DNA of 64,000 bases, taken from positions 53,572,236-53,636,235 of the forward strand of contig NC_060059.1 of the NCBI RefSeq assembly GCF_020283565.1. The letters run 5' to 3'. The DNA is from Trifolium pratense (lineage: Eukaryota; Streptophyta; Magnoliopsida; Fabales; Fabaceae). Below, in pieces: positions 22,401 to 32,399 of this stretch; position 1 is the stretch's first letter; each line of letters begins with the position of its first letter. The position numbers were made by a program, and so were the translations under genes. Under the pieces are notes generated by a model, which was given only the letters and a program-made list of their open reading frames with translations, had not been told where the DNA came from and made no database searches.

Positions 22401-22950
22401 CCTGATGCCAGAATTCATGATTACCAAGATTGGTAAATTTTCTACTGACTTGCACCCTCACAACATCGTTCTTTCGAATTACGAAGGTGAGACTGGTTTC
22501 TCGCTGGGGGCAATTCAAGTCGATGTGGCAGTTGGCAGCACTGTTAGGCCAACTCTGTTTTTGGTTGTAGCATCGAAGGCCAATTATAATCTGCTTCTAG
22601 GAAGGGAGTGGATACATGGTGTTGGAGCAGTGCCTTCGACTCTCCATCAGAGGGTAAGTATTTGGAGAGATGATGGTGTGGTAGAGAATATCGAAGCCGA
22701 TCAAAGTTATTTTAGGGCTGAAACACACCACATAACTAAGCATTCATTTGATAAGAAGTTGGCGAACATATCGCCATGCACTGAACAGGGATATGCCTAT
22801 GCCCCTGCTGATAATGTCTACCATTCTGTCAAATTGGATCCAACTCATGGATTCATTTGGGAGAGAGAAGAGATAGATGATGGTCCACATGTGGATGAAG
22901 GCAAAGTCCGCCCAACTGGGTGGGACCTTGAGGAATATTACGATGACTGA
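19412..22950 (+). pseudogene. Tat gag-protease, one frameshift near 19,697
   Basis: The start MHLRSGKSLPN is typical of Tat gag. The frame is lost at a GGGG run around 19697-19700, which looks like a one-base deletion, and resumes one frame over, running open to 22950. Visible parts: a poly-Asn linker; a retrotransposon gag capsid domain (about 20,430-20,900, KFTKFAGDTTESTVEH to RKKLDTQHL); a C-X2-H-X4-H-X4-C knuckle at 21253-21294; a Lys/Glu-rich linker; and an aspartic protease with D-G-G at 22381 (KVLIDGGAAVNLM) ending at NLLLGREWIH. Frame aside, all domains look complete. It would form particles and process the polyprotein. Confidence 0.8.
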
Positions 22951-25900
22951 GCCCAATGCTTGGGCCAAGATTTCGGCTTATATGGCCGAAAACAAGATAA
23001 AGATGGCTTTAGAAGCCACAATGCTGCAAGAAAATATGGCTGTCGAAGCCAATAACTGTGAAAATGGCAAATTATTGCCAATGGCTCAAAAATTGGACTG
23101 CATCTATGATGAAGAACCATTAGGATTTGAGAAAGATCCTTCCAGTTCCAGTCAAAAGATGCAGGCCCAAGATCCTTTGGAAGAAATAGATATTGGAGAT
23201 GGCTCTATCAAAAGGCCAACGTACATAAGTGCCAATATCCCAAAAGACTTGCGTGATAAACTGGTCGAACTCCTTAAAGAGTTCAAAGATTGTTTTGCTT
23301 GGGATTACAATGAAATGCCAGGTTTAGACAGAAATTTGGTCGAACATAGATTACCCATTCGACCAGACAAGAAACCAGTTAAACAATCACCAAGAAGGTT
23401 TGCACCAGAAATCCTATCTAAGATCAAGGAGGAAATTGAAAGGCTGCTGAGAAGCAAGTTCATCCGGACTGCCAGGTATGTCGAATGGTTAGCAAATATA
23501 GTTCCTGTCATTAAGAAAAATGGTTCTCTTAGAATATGTATAGATTTTAGGGACTTAAATAATGCTACCCCTAAAGATGAATATTCGATGCCTGTAGCAG
23601 AAATGTTAATAGATTCAGCAGCAGGTTTCGAATATCTTAGCATGTTAGATGGGTATTCTGGATATAACCAAATTTTTATCGCTGAGGAAGATGTGGCAAA
23701 GACAGCTTTTCGATGCCCAGGGGCTTTGGGTACCTATGAATGAGTCGTAATGCCATTTGGATTGAAAAATGCTGGAGCCACATACCAAAGAGCAATGAAC
23801 TCAATTTTCCATGATTTTATAGATACTTTTATGCAAGTATATATTGATGATATTATTGTTAAATCATCATCACAAAATGATCATTTGGTTTGTTTAAAAA
23901 AGTCATTCGAAAGAATGAGGAAATATGGATTGAAAATGAATCCATTGAAATGTGCTTTTTGTGTGCATGCAGGAGATTTCCTTGGGTTTGTGGTGCATAA
24001 AAAAGGCATTGAGATAAACCAAAACAAGACAAAAGCGATTTTGGAGACTAACCCTCCAACAAACAAAAAGCAACTTCAATCCTTGTTGGGAAAAATCAAC
24101 TTTCTGAGAAGATTCATTTCGAATCTAAGTGGTAAAGCTCAAGCTTTTTCACCATTGCTTCGACTCAAGAAAGAGGATGTTTTTACTTGGGGGCAGGATC
24201 AGCAAGAAGCATTCGATGCAATCAAAAGATACTTGTCTAATCCTCCAACTCTGATGCCACCAATTAGAAATAAGTTTATGAAGTTGTATATTTCAGCATC
24301 TGATACCACATTAGGTAGTATGTTAGCCCAAGAGGACGAAAATGGCGAAGAAAAGGCCATTTATTATCTAAGTAGAGTCCTTAATGATGTTGAAACTAGA
24401 TATAGTAGTATTGAAAAGCTTTGTCTTTGTTTGTACTTTTCTTGTATGAAATTGAAGCATTATATAAAGCCTATTGATGTTTATGTTTATTCTCATTATG
24501 ATGTTGTTAAACATATGTTGCTAAAACCAATTTTACATAGTCGAATTGGGAGATGGGCCTTAGCTCTTTCTGAATATTCACTTTCATACAAGCCTTTGAA
24601 AGCAATTAAAGGCCAAATAGTGGCTGACTTTATTGTTGATCATTCAGCAATCGAATCACCTCAAAATTACATTGCTCTAGAACCATGGACTTTGTATTTT
24701 GATGGGTCTAGACATCAACATGGTACTGGAATAGGTATTTTGATAATTTCCCCACAAAAAATTCCTACTCAGTTCAAATACAAGATTAATGGTATTTGTT
24801 CAAACAATGAAGCTGAATATGAGGCTTTGATAGCAGGATTAGAAATATTATTGAGCCTGGGGGCAAAAGACATTAGAATAAAAGGTGATTCAGAATTAGT
24901 TTTGAAACAACTGACAAAAGAGTACAAATGTATTAAAGAGCATTTGATTCGTTACTTTGTTATAGCGAATACATTACTAAAACGTTTCGACTCGATTGAC
25001 ATAGAACATGTTCCTCGAGTAGAAAACCAAGAAGCAAATGACTTAGCACAGATTGCTTCAGGATATAAAGTGTCCAAAGAAAAGCTGGAACAATTAATAG
25101 AAATCAAAGAAAAATTGATTTCTAATGAGCCAATGCAATTGGAATTGTCAATGCCAAAACTTGTGGGGGCAGAGATGTCACCAAATGACATAAATAGCAC
25201 TGACAAAGAAATGAATTATGACGAATTCCAAATTTTTGTCATTGACAATTTAGTAGATGGTGATTGGAGAAAACCAATTGTAGAATATTTGGAAAATCCA
25301 ATCGGGAGTGCTCCTCGAAAGATCAAATATAGGGCATCAAATTATGTGATCATTGGTAATGAATTGTTTAAAAAGACCCTCGAAGGAGTACTGTTGAAAT
25401 GCCTTAGTGAGAATGAGGCCTACATAGCAATATCTGATGTTCATAGTGGGGCTTGCGGTTCTCACCAATCAGGCCATAAGATGAAATGGCTTTTAGTTCG
25501 ACAAGGCATGTACTGGCCATCTATGTTAAAAGATTGCATAGATTTTGCTAAAGGTTGTCAAGAATGTCAAAAACATGCAGGAATCCAACATGTACCTGCA
25601 AGTGAATTACATTCGATAATAAAACCTTGGCCATTTAGAGGTTGGGCATTGGATTTAATTGGTGAAATAAAACCAGCATCATCAAAAAATCAAAAATACA
25701 TAATAGTTGGTGTTGATTATTTTACCAAATGGATCGAAGCTATACCCCTGCCCAATGTTGACCAAGAAGAAGTTATAAGCTTTATCCAAAACCACATTAT
25801 TTATAGGTTTGGAATTCCTGAAACCATCACAACTGATCAAGGTTCAGTGTTTACTGGTCGAAAGATGCAAGAATTCGCCAGGCAAACAGGGTTTAAACTT

Positions 25901-26533
25901 TTGACTTCGACACCTTATTATGCACAAGCAAATGGTCAAGTAGAAGCTGCCAATAAAATTATTATTGGATTAATCAGAAAGCATATTGCTCAAAAGCCAA
26001 GAAATTGGAACAAGACTTTAAATCAAGTCTTATGGGCATGTAGAAATTCCCCTAAAGAATCAACAAATTCTACTCCATTTCGATTAACATATGGTCATGA
26101 TGCCGTGTTACCAGTGGAAATTTATTTGCAATCTATCAGAATTCAAAGGCAAATGGAGATACCAACTGATCACTATTGGAGTATGATGTTTGATGAATTG
26201 GTTGATTTAGACGAAGAAAGGCTAAGAGCGCTTGATACTTTAAGTAGACAAAAAGAAAGAGTAGCAAAGGCCTATAATAGGAAGGTTAAATCAAAAACCT
26301 TTGAAGTAGGGAATTTAGTTTGGAAAGTTATTTTGCCTATGGATAAAAAAGATAGAGTTTTAGGCAAATGGTCTCCAAATTGGGAAGGACCTTTTAAAAT
26401 AATACAAGTATTTTCGAATGGTGCATATGAAATAGAAGAATTGACTTCAGAAAAGCGAACATTGAATATAAATGGTAAGTATTTGAAAAAATATAAACCA
26501 ACGCTTTTAGAGGTTAATGTTAGCACAGAATAA
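22877..26533 (+). pseudogene. Tat pol: RT, RNase H, second RNase H, integrase; one internal TGA
   Basis: It overlaps gag-protease by 74 bases in the +1 frame. RT blocks: RICIDFRDLNNATPKDEY, SMLDGYSGYNQI, MPFGLKNAGATYQ and the catalytic YIDD at 23840-23851. A TGA at 23741-23743 sits where the family has Trp, just before VVMPFGL, and breaks the frame once. A first RNase H follows, then a second one beginning near 24690 (LYFDGSRHQHGTGIG, with NNEAEYEALIAGL and KGDSELVLKQL), typical of Tat. Integrase has an H-C-C zinc region near 25,440-25,570, Asp at GVDYFTKW and TTDQGSVF, Glu at NGQVEAAN, and a GPF-type C-terminal module (WEGPFKI). It ends TAA 130 bases before the antisense gene's stop. Confidence 0.85.
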
Positions 26534-26662
26534 ATATTCGAAACGAAATTGAAATGGCATAAACAAAGTAAAAATGCCATAAAAGGCAATTGTCAAGGTT
26601 ACAAACCAAATAGAAATAAAACCAGATAATTGTTCGAGAATTTAAAAACATCAAAAGAAAGT

Positions 26663-29600
26663 CTAGGATAAACACTTAGATTTGAAATCAGCATAATGGT
26701 CCTTAATAAGGCCAACTTCGACAGTCTGGATCTTGATCGCATCTTCGAGAGACTTGATCTCTTCTTTGATCACAGTGGCAGCACTGAAGTGAGAGATACC
26801 TTCCTTCACAGCCTCGCGGATAGATTCTTGAGTGGTGGCAGCAACAGCTTCTTCAATCTTAGAACGCTTCGCTTTCTCTTCGAGGATCTTCTTCTCTCGA
26901 TCAGCAATCTCAGCTCGAAGAGAATTTATCTCTGCCTCCCACTTAGAAATATTGTTGGTACATTCTTGAATCCCAAGGCCTGGTTGCTGAACTTGTGCCT
27001 TCATTTGGTCAACTTTCGATTGAGCAGCCATGGCCTTCTCGAATAATGCATCATAAGCAGCCTGCTGACCAACAAGTTTCTGAGAGTTGCGTTTCAGGCT
27101 TTGCACTGTAGTAGCAAACTGGTCCAAGATCGATTCGAGCTGAATGACTTTCCCCAAGGTTTCGAGATCTGTTTGAGGATTGTGCAACTTGTTCAAAAAG
27201 GATTTATGCTTAAAAGCATTAGCAGGGTGCTCCTAAACTGATGCCAAGATGTCTCCATTGATGAAATCAGTATACAGCTTTGAAATCAGAGAGTCTTGTC
27301 GAACAGAAGAATTGATTTCTGAGTCAGAAGCAGTTGAATTACTGGGTCCACTCGAACTTACGGGATCAGTAGTTGTTTTAGAAATCAGAAGTTTCAGAGC
27401 AGCCTCAGGATCATGGATTTGCAAGGAAATGAATTCTTCTTCCGCAAGCCCTAGGCTGGCTGACAGTTTCGATGTCGAAGTTTCAGGCAGCAATTCTGAT
27501 CCACCAGCTTCTGCTTCCTTCATGGCTTCAGAATCAAAATCTTCTTCTGAGGAAGTCTCATTAGCATCGACTTCGACTGTTGCAGTCTCGTTCCATTCCT
27601 TGAAAGGAAAGGTCTTGTTATCAGTCTCTGCAGATTTAAGATGCTCTGGTTGATCTTGACTAGACTCTGGTATAATCTTTTCAGAAATAGTGGTCTCACT
27701 ATCTTTGAGAGTATCACCACTAGATTTGTTTGATATGATGTCCTAAAAAGCAGAATCGAATATAAGGGAATATAACTTTACTTATTATAAATGAGAAAAT
27801 GTAAGTAAAGTAGTACAAGTACCTCTGGATTGATGTTTTGCTGGGGCATGTTATCCGATTCATTGAGTGTAGCATCAGGCATAACAAAATCTTCTTGAAG
27901 TTCAGCTTCAGGGGTAGCCTCTTGTTGTTCACTCGAGATCGAAGGAGTTTTAAGGTTGGTTGCAGAAGGATCGCTCGAGGACTTAGACTTTTTATTCTTT
28001 TTCTCCCGGGTTCGATCATCTGAACTTTTCTTTCCTTCTTTCTTCTTTTCTTCTTTTCTCTTTTCTTTCCTTTCCTTCTTGTCTTTCTTCTCTTTCATCT
28101 TCCTCTCCTTCTCTTCAGTAGAAAGACTATCAGAAGTAGTTTCTGGAATATTTGTTTCGACATTCACAGGAGGTTGTCTCCTCTTTCTCTGGAAACTCTC
28201 TTCTTCTTCTTCCTGCGAATAGAAGTCGAGGCAAGAGACATTTAAATAATGGAATTGATTTGGGAGGAAATTTGAAAGTAAACTAGAAGGAAAAAACTTA
28301 TACCTCCTCTTCGTCACTGACGACTATCGTGTTAGGTTTTGGCTTCTTCGATGGGCCAGTCTCAGTAGAAGGGACGGTGGTTGGTCTTTTACGTGCCTAA
28401 AAGAAGTGGGTTAGAAAAATAAAACTTTAACTTATTTTCAAAGGAAAATCAAGTTTCGATTCGGCACGTACCTTAGAAGGCTCTCCAGATTCAACTGCCT
28501 TTGGTGTTGGTTTTTCTTTAACTGTCTTAGCAGTTTCTGCAGCTTGTTTCTTGGTAACTAGGAAATATAAGCAAAAGGTTAAATCGAAACAGTATGAGAA
28601 TATTTGGCAAAAGAAAAGTGCATATATAAAGACAAGTTACCTGTAGTCTTGACTTGTTGTTCGATTCTTTTTATCTGAGGTTGAGTAAAACCACTCTCCA
28701 ACCTCGAGATAAGCACTGCATCTCCCAGGTGTTTGCTGTCGAAATATCGCCCCCACCAGTTGGCAAACTCTTGTGTACAGTAGTAAGAAAGGTTGAAGTC
28801 AAATGGCTCGAAGCCATAAACATTCTCCCTACTAATCTTCATATACCTTTCATACAAAGTGGAAGTCACGGTAGTCCCAAGCACGATGTTCTTCTTTCTT
28901 ATATACATGCTCTTTGGTCGAAACTGTGAGAAACCAAATTGTCTAGAGACCAAATTTGGTTGATACCCAATTAATGCATATTCAGAAGATAAGGTACCAA
29001 TTCGAATAGACAGGATGGTAGGATCTAAATAGGCTGTCCAGGTTTCATTTATCTCCTCTTCAGCATTTGGATTCAACACTGGTATCTCTTTGACGAACCA
29101 AGAGGGACCGATAGTTCTCTTCACAAACGGAGCGTGTTCAGGTTTGAATTGGTCGATGGCTAAGAAAATTTTCATGTACTTCATGAAAAGCTGTTGAGAA
29201 TTTTGTTCGAGGGGATTAGGTTGGAGCCTTATCAAGCGGGTGCCTTCAACTTTCCTTTTAGCTATCGAAGCATAATGTTCAGTGGGAATGAACAAATCAA
29301 GCTCTTTTTCAAAAGTGGCATTTAACCACAATTGTAATAGCCACATTGGCCCAGCAGCTTGAAAGCATCCATCTGTGGCGGCTTTCTTCGATTTTGACTT
29401 AGCAGGAACTAAACCTTTCAGGTTATCACAAACTTCCCCAATCGACTCATACAAGGTTGCCAGCAGAAGGCGTCCTAAGGCAAAGTGGCATCCTTCATGT
29501 ATTTGCACAGCCATGGGTATAAATTTCCTAGCAATTTGGAGAGATCGAGAGCAAAATACATAATGGGATAGCCATAAAGTGAGAAAAGCCACATGTTCTT

Positions 29601-30291
29601 CATCTGAGACTTCTTCATTCTCAGGTCCTGAATGTTTGAGGATGTAGGCAGAAAAGGCGTTTTCTTTGTAGTTCAAAGTGATGTTATCACTAACATCATT
29701 AGGGCTGTAAGTTTTGCCAGTGGGTCTTAACCCTGTGATAGCAGACACATCGAACAGGGTGGGTGTCATCATACCACTTTTGAAGTGAAAGGTGTTGGTA
29801 GATTTTTCAAAGAAATGCATCGCAGCGATGAGCATTTCAGGTTGGTATTTGGGCCCTATCCTAGAAAATTGTATTAACTCGAAGATTCCATAATCTTTCC
29901 AGAATTTGCCAAAGGATTGTTCTATTCGATCAAGCCAAGTAAGGTAAAGGCTATTTCCGTAATAAGGATGGGATCGAAAGGGTTTATAATTTGTCAGCAT
30001 ATATTCAAAGTTATAGGGTTTGCTGTCAAAGATTCTGGGTTCGCAAGTTTCGAGACATGGAAATATTTCATCTACTTCCCTAGTCAAGTTCATATCATCT
30101 GGAATCGGACCACCAAAAGCATAAACATTTTTATCAATAGCAAAGGGAATCATTACCTGACTTTCCCAGATTTCGCGATGTTCTTTGCTACCTTTGGGTT
30201 CCGGAACGTACTTCGTTCCATCATCAGCAATGGAGAAGTCACTCCATTTTCCAGCGAAAGGGACTTGAATCTTGTTGGATGAAGACGCCAT
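26663..30291 (-). CDS. Antisense, five-exon plant-mobile-domain/coiled-coil gene of the Tat element (one internal TAG)
   Basis: Proposed exons: 30291-28641, 28557-28472, 28396-28304, 28212-27823 and 27742-26663. Each intron starts GT and ends AG, and all five exons join in one frame (1,651, 86, 93, 390 and 1,080 bases; 1,099 residues). Residues about 20-520 (MASSSNKIQVPFAGKW start) resemble the plant mobile domain, including THTFH/MTP-type sequence NTFHFKSGMMTPTLFD. Next come Lys/Arg/Glu-rich, nuclear-localisation-like segments, an acidic Ser-rich part, and a C-terminal coiled coil (AEINSLRAEIADREKKI). A TAG at 27233-27235 (codon 910) lies between the acidic part and the coiled coil. Retand/Grande-type elements carry antisense ORFs here; function is unknown. 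The start was chosen because MASSSNKIQ follows a long leader, while the upstream ATG at 30366 adds 25 hydrophobic residues. Confidence 0.75.
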
Positions 30292-30495
30292 GAAAGTTCT
30301 TGGGAAAAAAGATGAAAAGATGTAGATCTGAGATCTTGAAAGATACAAACTGAAGAAGGTAATCAAAGATCCGGTGAGTTGAGAATCGTTTTGGATCTTT
30401 GTTGTTTCAAGATTGGGAGAAAAATTCTGAGAGATTTCTGGAGCGTGAGAAGCTATGGAAGAAGTTGGAAAAGTTTCAACTGAAGTGACAAAGCT

Positions 30496-30504
30496 CTATT
30501 TATA
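30496..30504 (-). promoter_or_regulatory. TATA box of the antisense gene
   Basis: On the minus strand this reads TATAAATAG, about 205 bases upstream of the antisense ATG. That distance fits a start site near 30,470 with an AG/CT-mixed leader. It shows the antisense gene has its own promoter, facing away from the 3' LTR. Confidence 0.6.
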
Positions 30505-30778
30505 GGCATTCTTGGATTAAGACAAAATTTAATTAAAAAAAGGAATAAATGCTGAAAAAGCGCTTTTTGTCTATTCCGATTCAACTTCTCAAACTGACGC
30601 GTGTCCCACTACTCAGAAATAGCGCAGAACGTGACAGTTTTGTAAGAAGTGAAACGGTTATCTTCTTAAATGCCATGACATCATCAAATCGAAATCAAGG
30701 GATGACGTTTGGGAATAGAGGCACTTTGAAAAATGCCCATCTCTTATTTCATTCGAATCATTCAAATCGAAATAGGCA

Positions 30779-30793
30779 TTTTTGGGGGCAATT
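30779..30793 (+). promoter_or_regulatory. Tat element polypurine-tract region
   Basis: 'ttttgggggcaatt' directly precedes the TGTTATCCC start of the 3' LTR. The G-run just upstream of the LTR is the expected plus-strand primer, although the tract is short. Confidence 0.55.
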
Positions 30794-31642
30794 TGTTATC
30801 CCATATTTTAGCTCAAGGTAAAATATGTTATAATCTTCAGTTCCAAAGACATTTATTGCTATAAAAACCTGTTAAAAATGGCTTTAAATAGCCTTAGTTT
30901 TTAATGTCTTCAAGAACAAGAGAGATTATTTCTCTTATCGTTTAAATGAAGGATAAGGGTAATGTCTTTAAGAACAAGAGAATTCTAATGGAAAAACTTC
31001 ATAGCTCGAGACAGAAGAATATTTCGATAGAAGCCAAAGAATCGAAGTAGTCAAGAATTGTGGACTTAGAGCATTTTTTTATCATTCAAGTGTGATTCGA
31101 CTTCGACGGTTACAACGGTTTAAAGGCCTTGGTTCATTTCAAAATACAAAAGGACGCGTGGCTGAAGTTTAGTAGTTTAACGTTAGGGTAGACGTTACTT
31201 AGTTTTCTATAAATAGAAGTATGTATAGTCGAAATAGTGGTCACAATTCATTTACACAAAATCTCAAACACTCAAAGTATCCATGTTAAGGCGAGAAACG
31301 AGTTACTCGAGAAAGATGTATGAATCGGTGAACCTTTACATTTTCTTTGTAACTTTTATATTCTAAATGCAAATTTACTTTTCATAAGTCTTTACTTGTT
31401 AAAGCATTTACAAATTCTGCTTTTCATCAGTTCCCTCGTTCGAGTAAACTTGCTTTAATTATATTTAACATATGTTTCAGAAATTAAACATATTGTTCTT
31501 TTGCAAAATAAGGATGTCTTTAAAGATAAACTTCCAAATTTCTTTTAACAAAATGCATGAACAATTGTCCCGAGATTTACTAGTTGATCTCTCAAGTAAT
31601 TAAATTAAACTAGCGGTTGTTTACCAAAAATCAGTGTAAACA
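30794..31642 (+). repeat. Tat element 3' LTR
   Basis: 849 bases, TGTTATCCC to GTGTAAACA. By eye it differs from the 5' LTR by the 22 extra bases after TGTTA and at one position in 'ggacgcGtggctg'. TATA box at about 31207. It is followed directly by segment B of the pararetrovirus. Confidence 0.85.
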
Positions 31643-31691
31643 ACCATTTAATAAACCATAATGGGAACTTAAGTGGGAAGTCTTTCTTAAA

Positions 31692-32399
31692 CTAGATGAA
31701 CCAAGAATGATCAAATGGTTGATAATATAACATATTGGACCAGGCTTCCATGTAGTCATAATATGAGTAATGCTGGGGAGTAAAGCGCCTAGCGAAACTT
31801 CTGGAATGAGAAGGATGAGTCTTCCAATCAGAAGGTGATAATATTTTTAAAATTTTAAATTTTGAGAAAATAATTTTATTTTTATCATTCTTATCAAAAG
31901 TATGAGTTATATCAATGGACTCAGTATCCACAAAAATAAACTCATAAAATAATCTGGACTTTTCTGGGTGAGAGGGTAAATAATGAAAACCTTGAGGGAC
32001 AAATTTGGAAGTAATTTGTAGTAACGATCCATCGGAATTAAATTCTGGTTCTAATAGAAAAAGAATCTTCTTGTAATCTTTTTCCATGAAAGGACAAGAT
32101 AATGAATCTGGGGGGGTGTAGAAAGGTAATTTATCTGGGATTCTTGAAGGGGTATTTAATGAGGACGGAGTGTTTAAAGCAAAAGTTAATGGCGAAACTA
32201 ATTTTGTATTTAATGATGGCCTAATACCTCTAGGCGATGAAGAGGGATAGAAGGCTGGTAAGGCCAAAGGGGTTAATGGGGTGAATTTATTTTGAGTTGA
32301 TAATGAAGCAGAAGCAGATGAATTCTGTAATACTTGCTTTGCTGTAATAACCTTTTTGGACTCCTCAAGAGGAGGGCCATAACTATCCTTTTTACTCAT
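31692..32399 (-). pseudogene. Pararetrovirus ORF2, N-terminal half (segment B)
   Basis: It starts MSKKDSYGPPLEESKK at an ATG that overlaps the pol stop (ATGA). 235 codons run open to the shared TAG after HSWFI (31692-31694). The viral sequence continues past the TAG to about 31643 and is then cut by the Tat LTR. The N-terminal third is Ser/Pro/Thr-rich and probably disordered; the conserved core begins around FYEFI.VDTESID. Confidence 0.65.

Larger units (their letters stand above)
18460..31642 (+). mobile_element. Ty3/gypsy Tat-lineage retrotransposon with antisense gene, 13.2 kb
   Basis: Order: LTR (827 bp), PBS, gag-protease, RT/RNase H/second RNase H/integrase, a convergent antisense gene, PPT and LTR (849 bp). 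The second, plant-type RNase H domain and the antisense ORF before the 3' LTR are hallmarks of the Tat clade (Retand/Grande/Ogre relatives). The short LTRs argue against Ogre itself. gag and pol are broken, so it is not autonomous. It sits exactly between pararetrovirus segments A and B. The LTRs differ mainly by a 22-bp deletion in the left one, so insertion is fairly recent. Confidence 0.85.

Noticed and set aside
26696..27046. 116-codon plus-strand frame (and neighbours at 27249-28222)
   Set aside because: Shadows of the antisense gene's exons, which have the coherent domains and splice sites.
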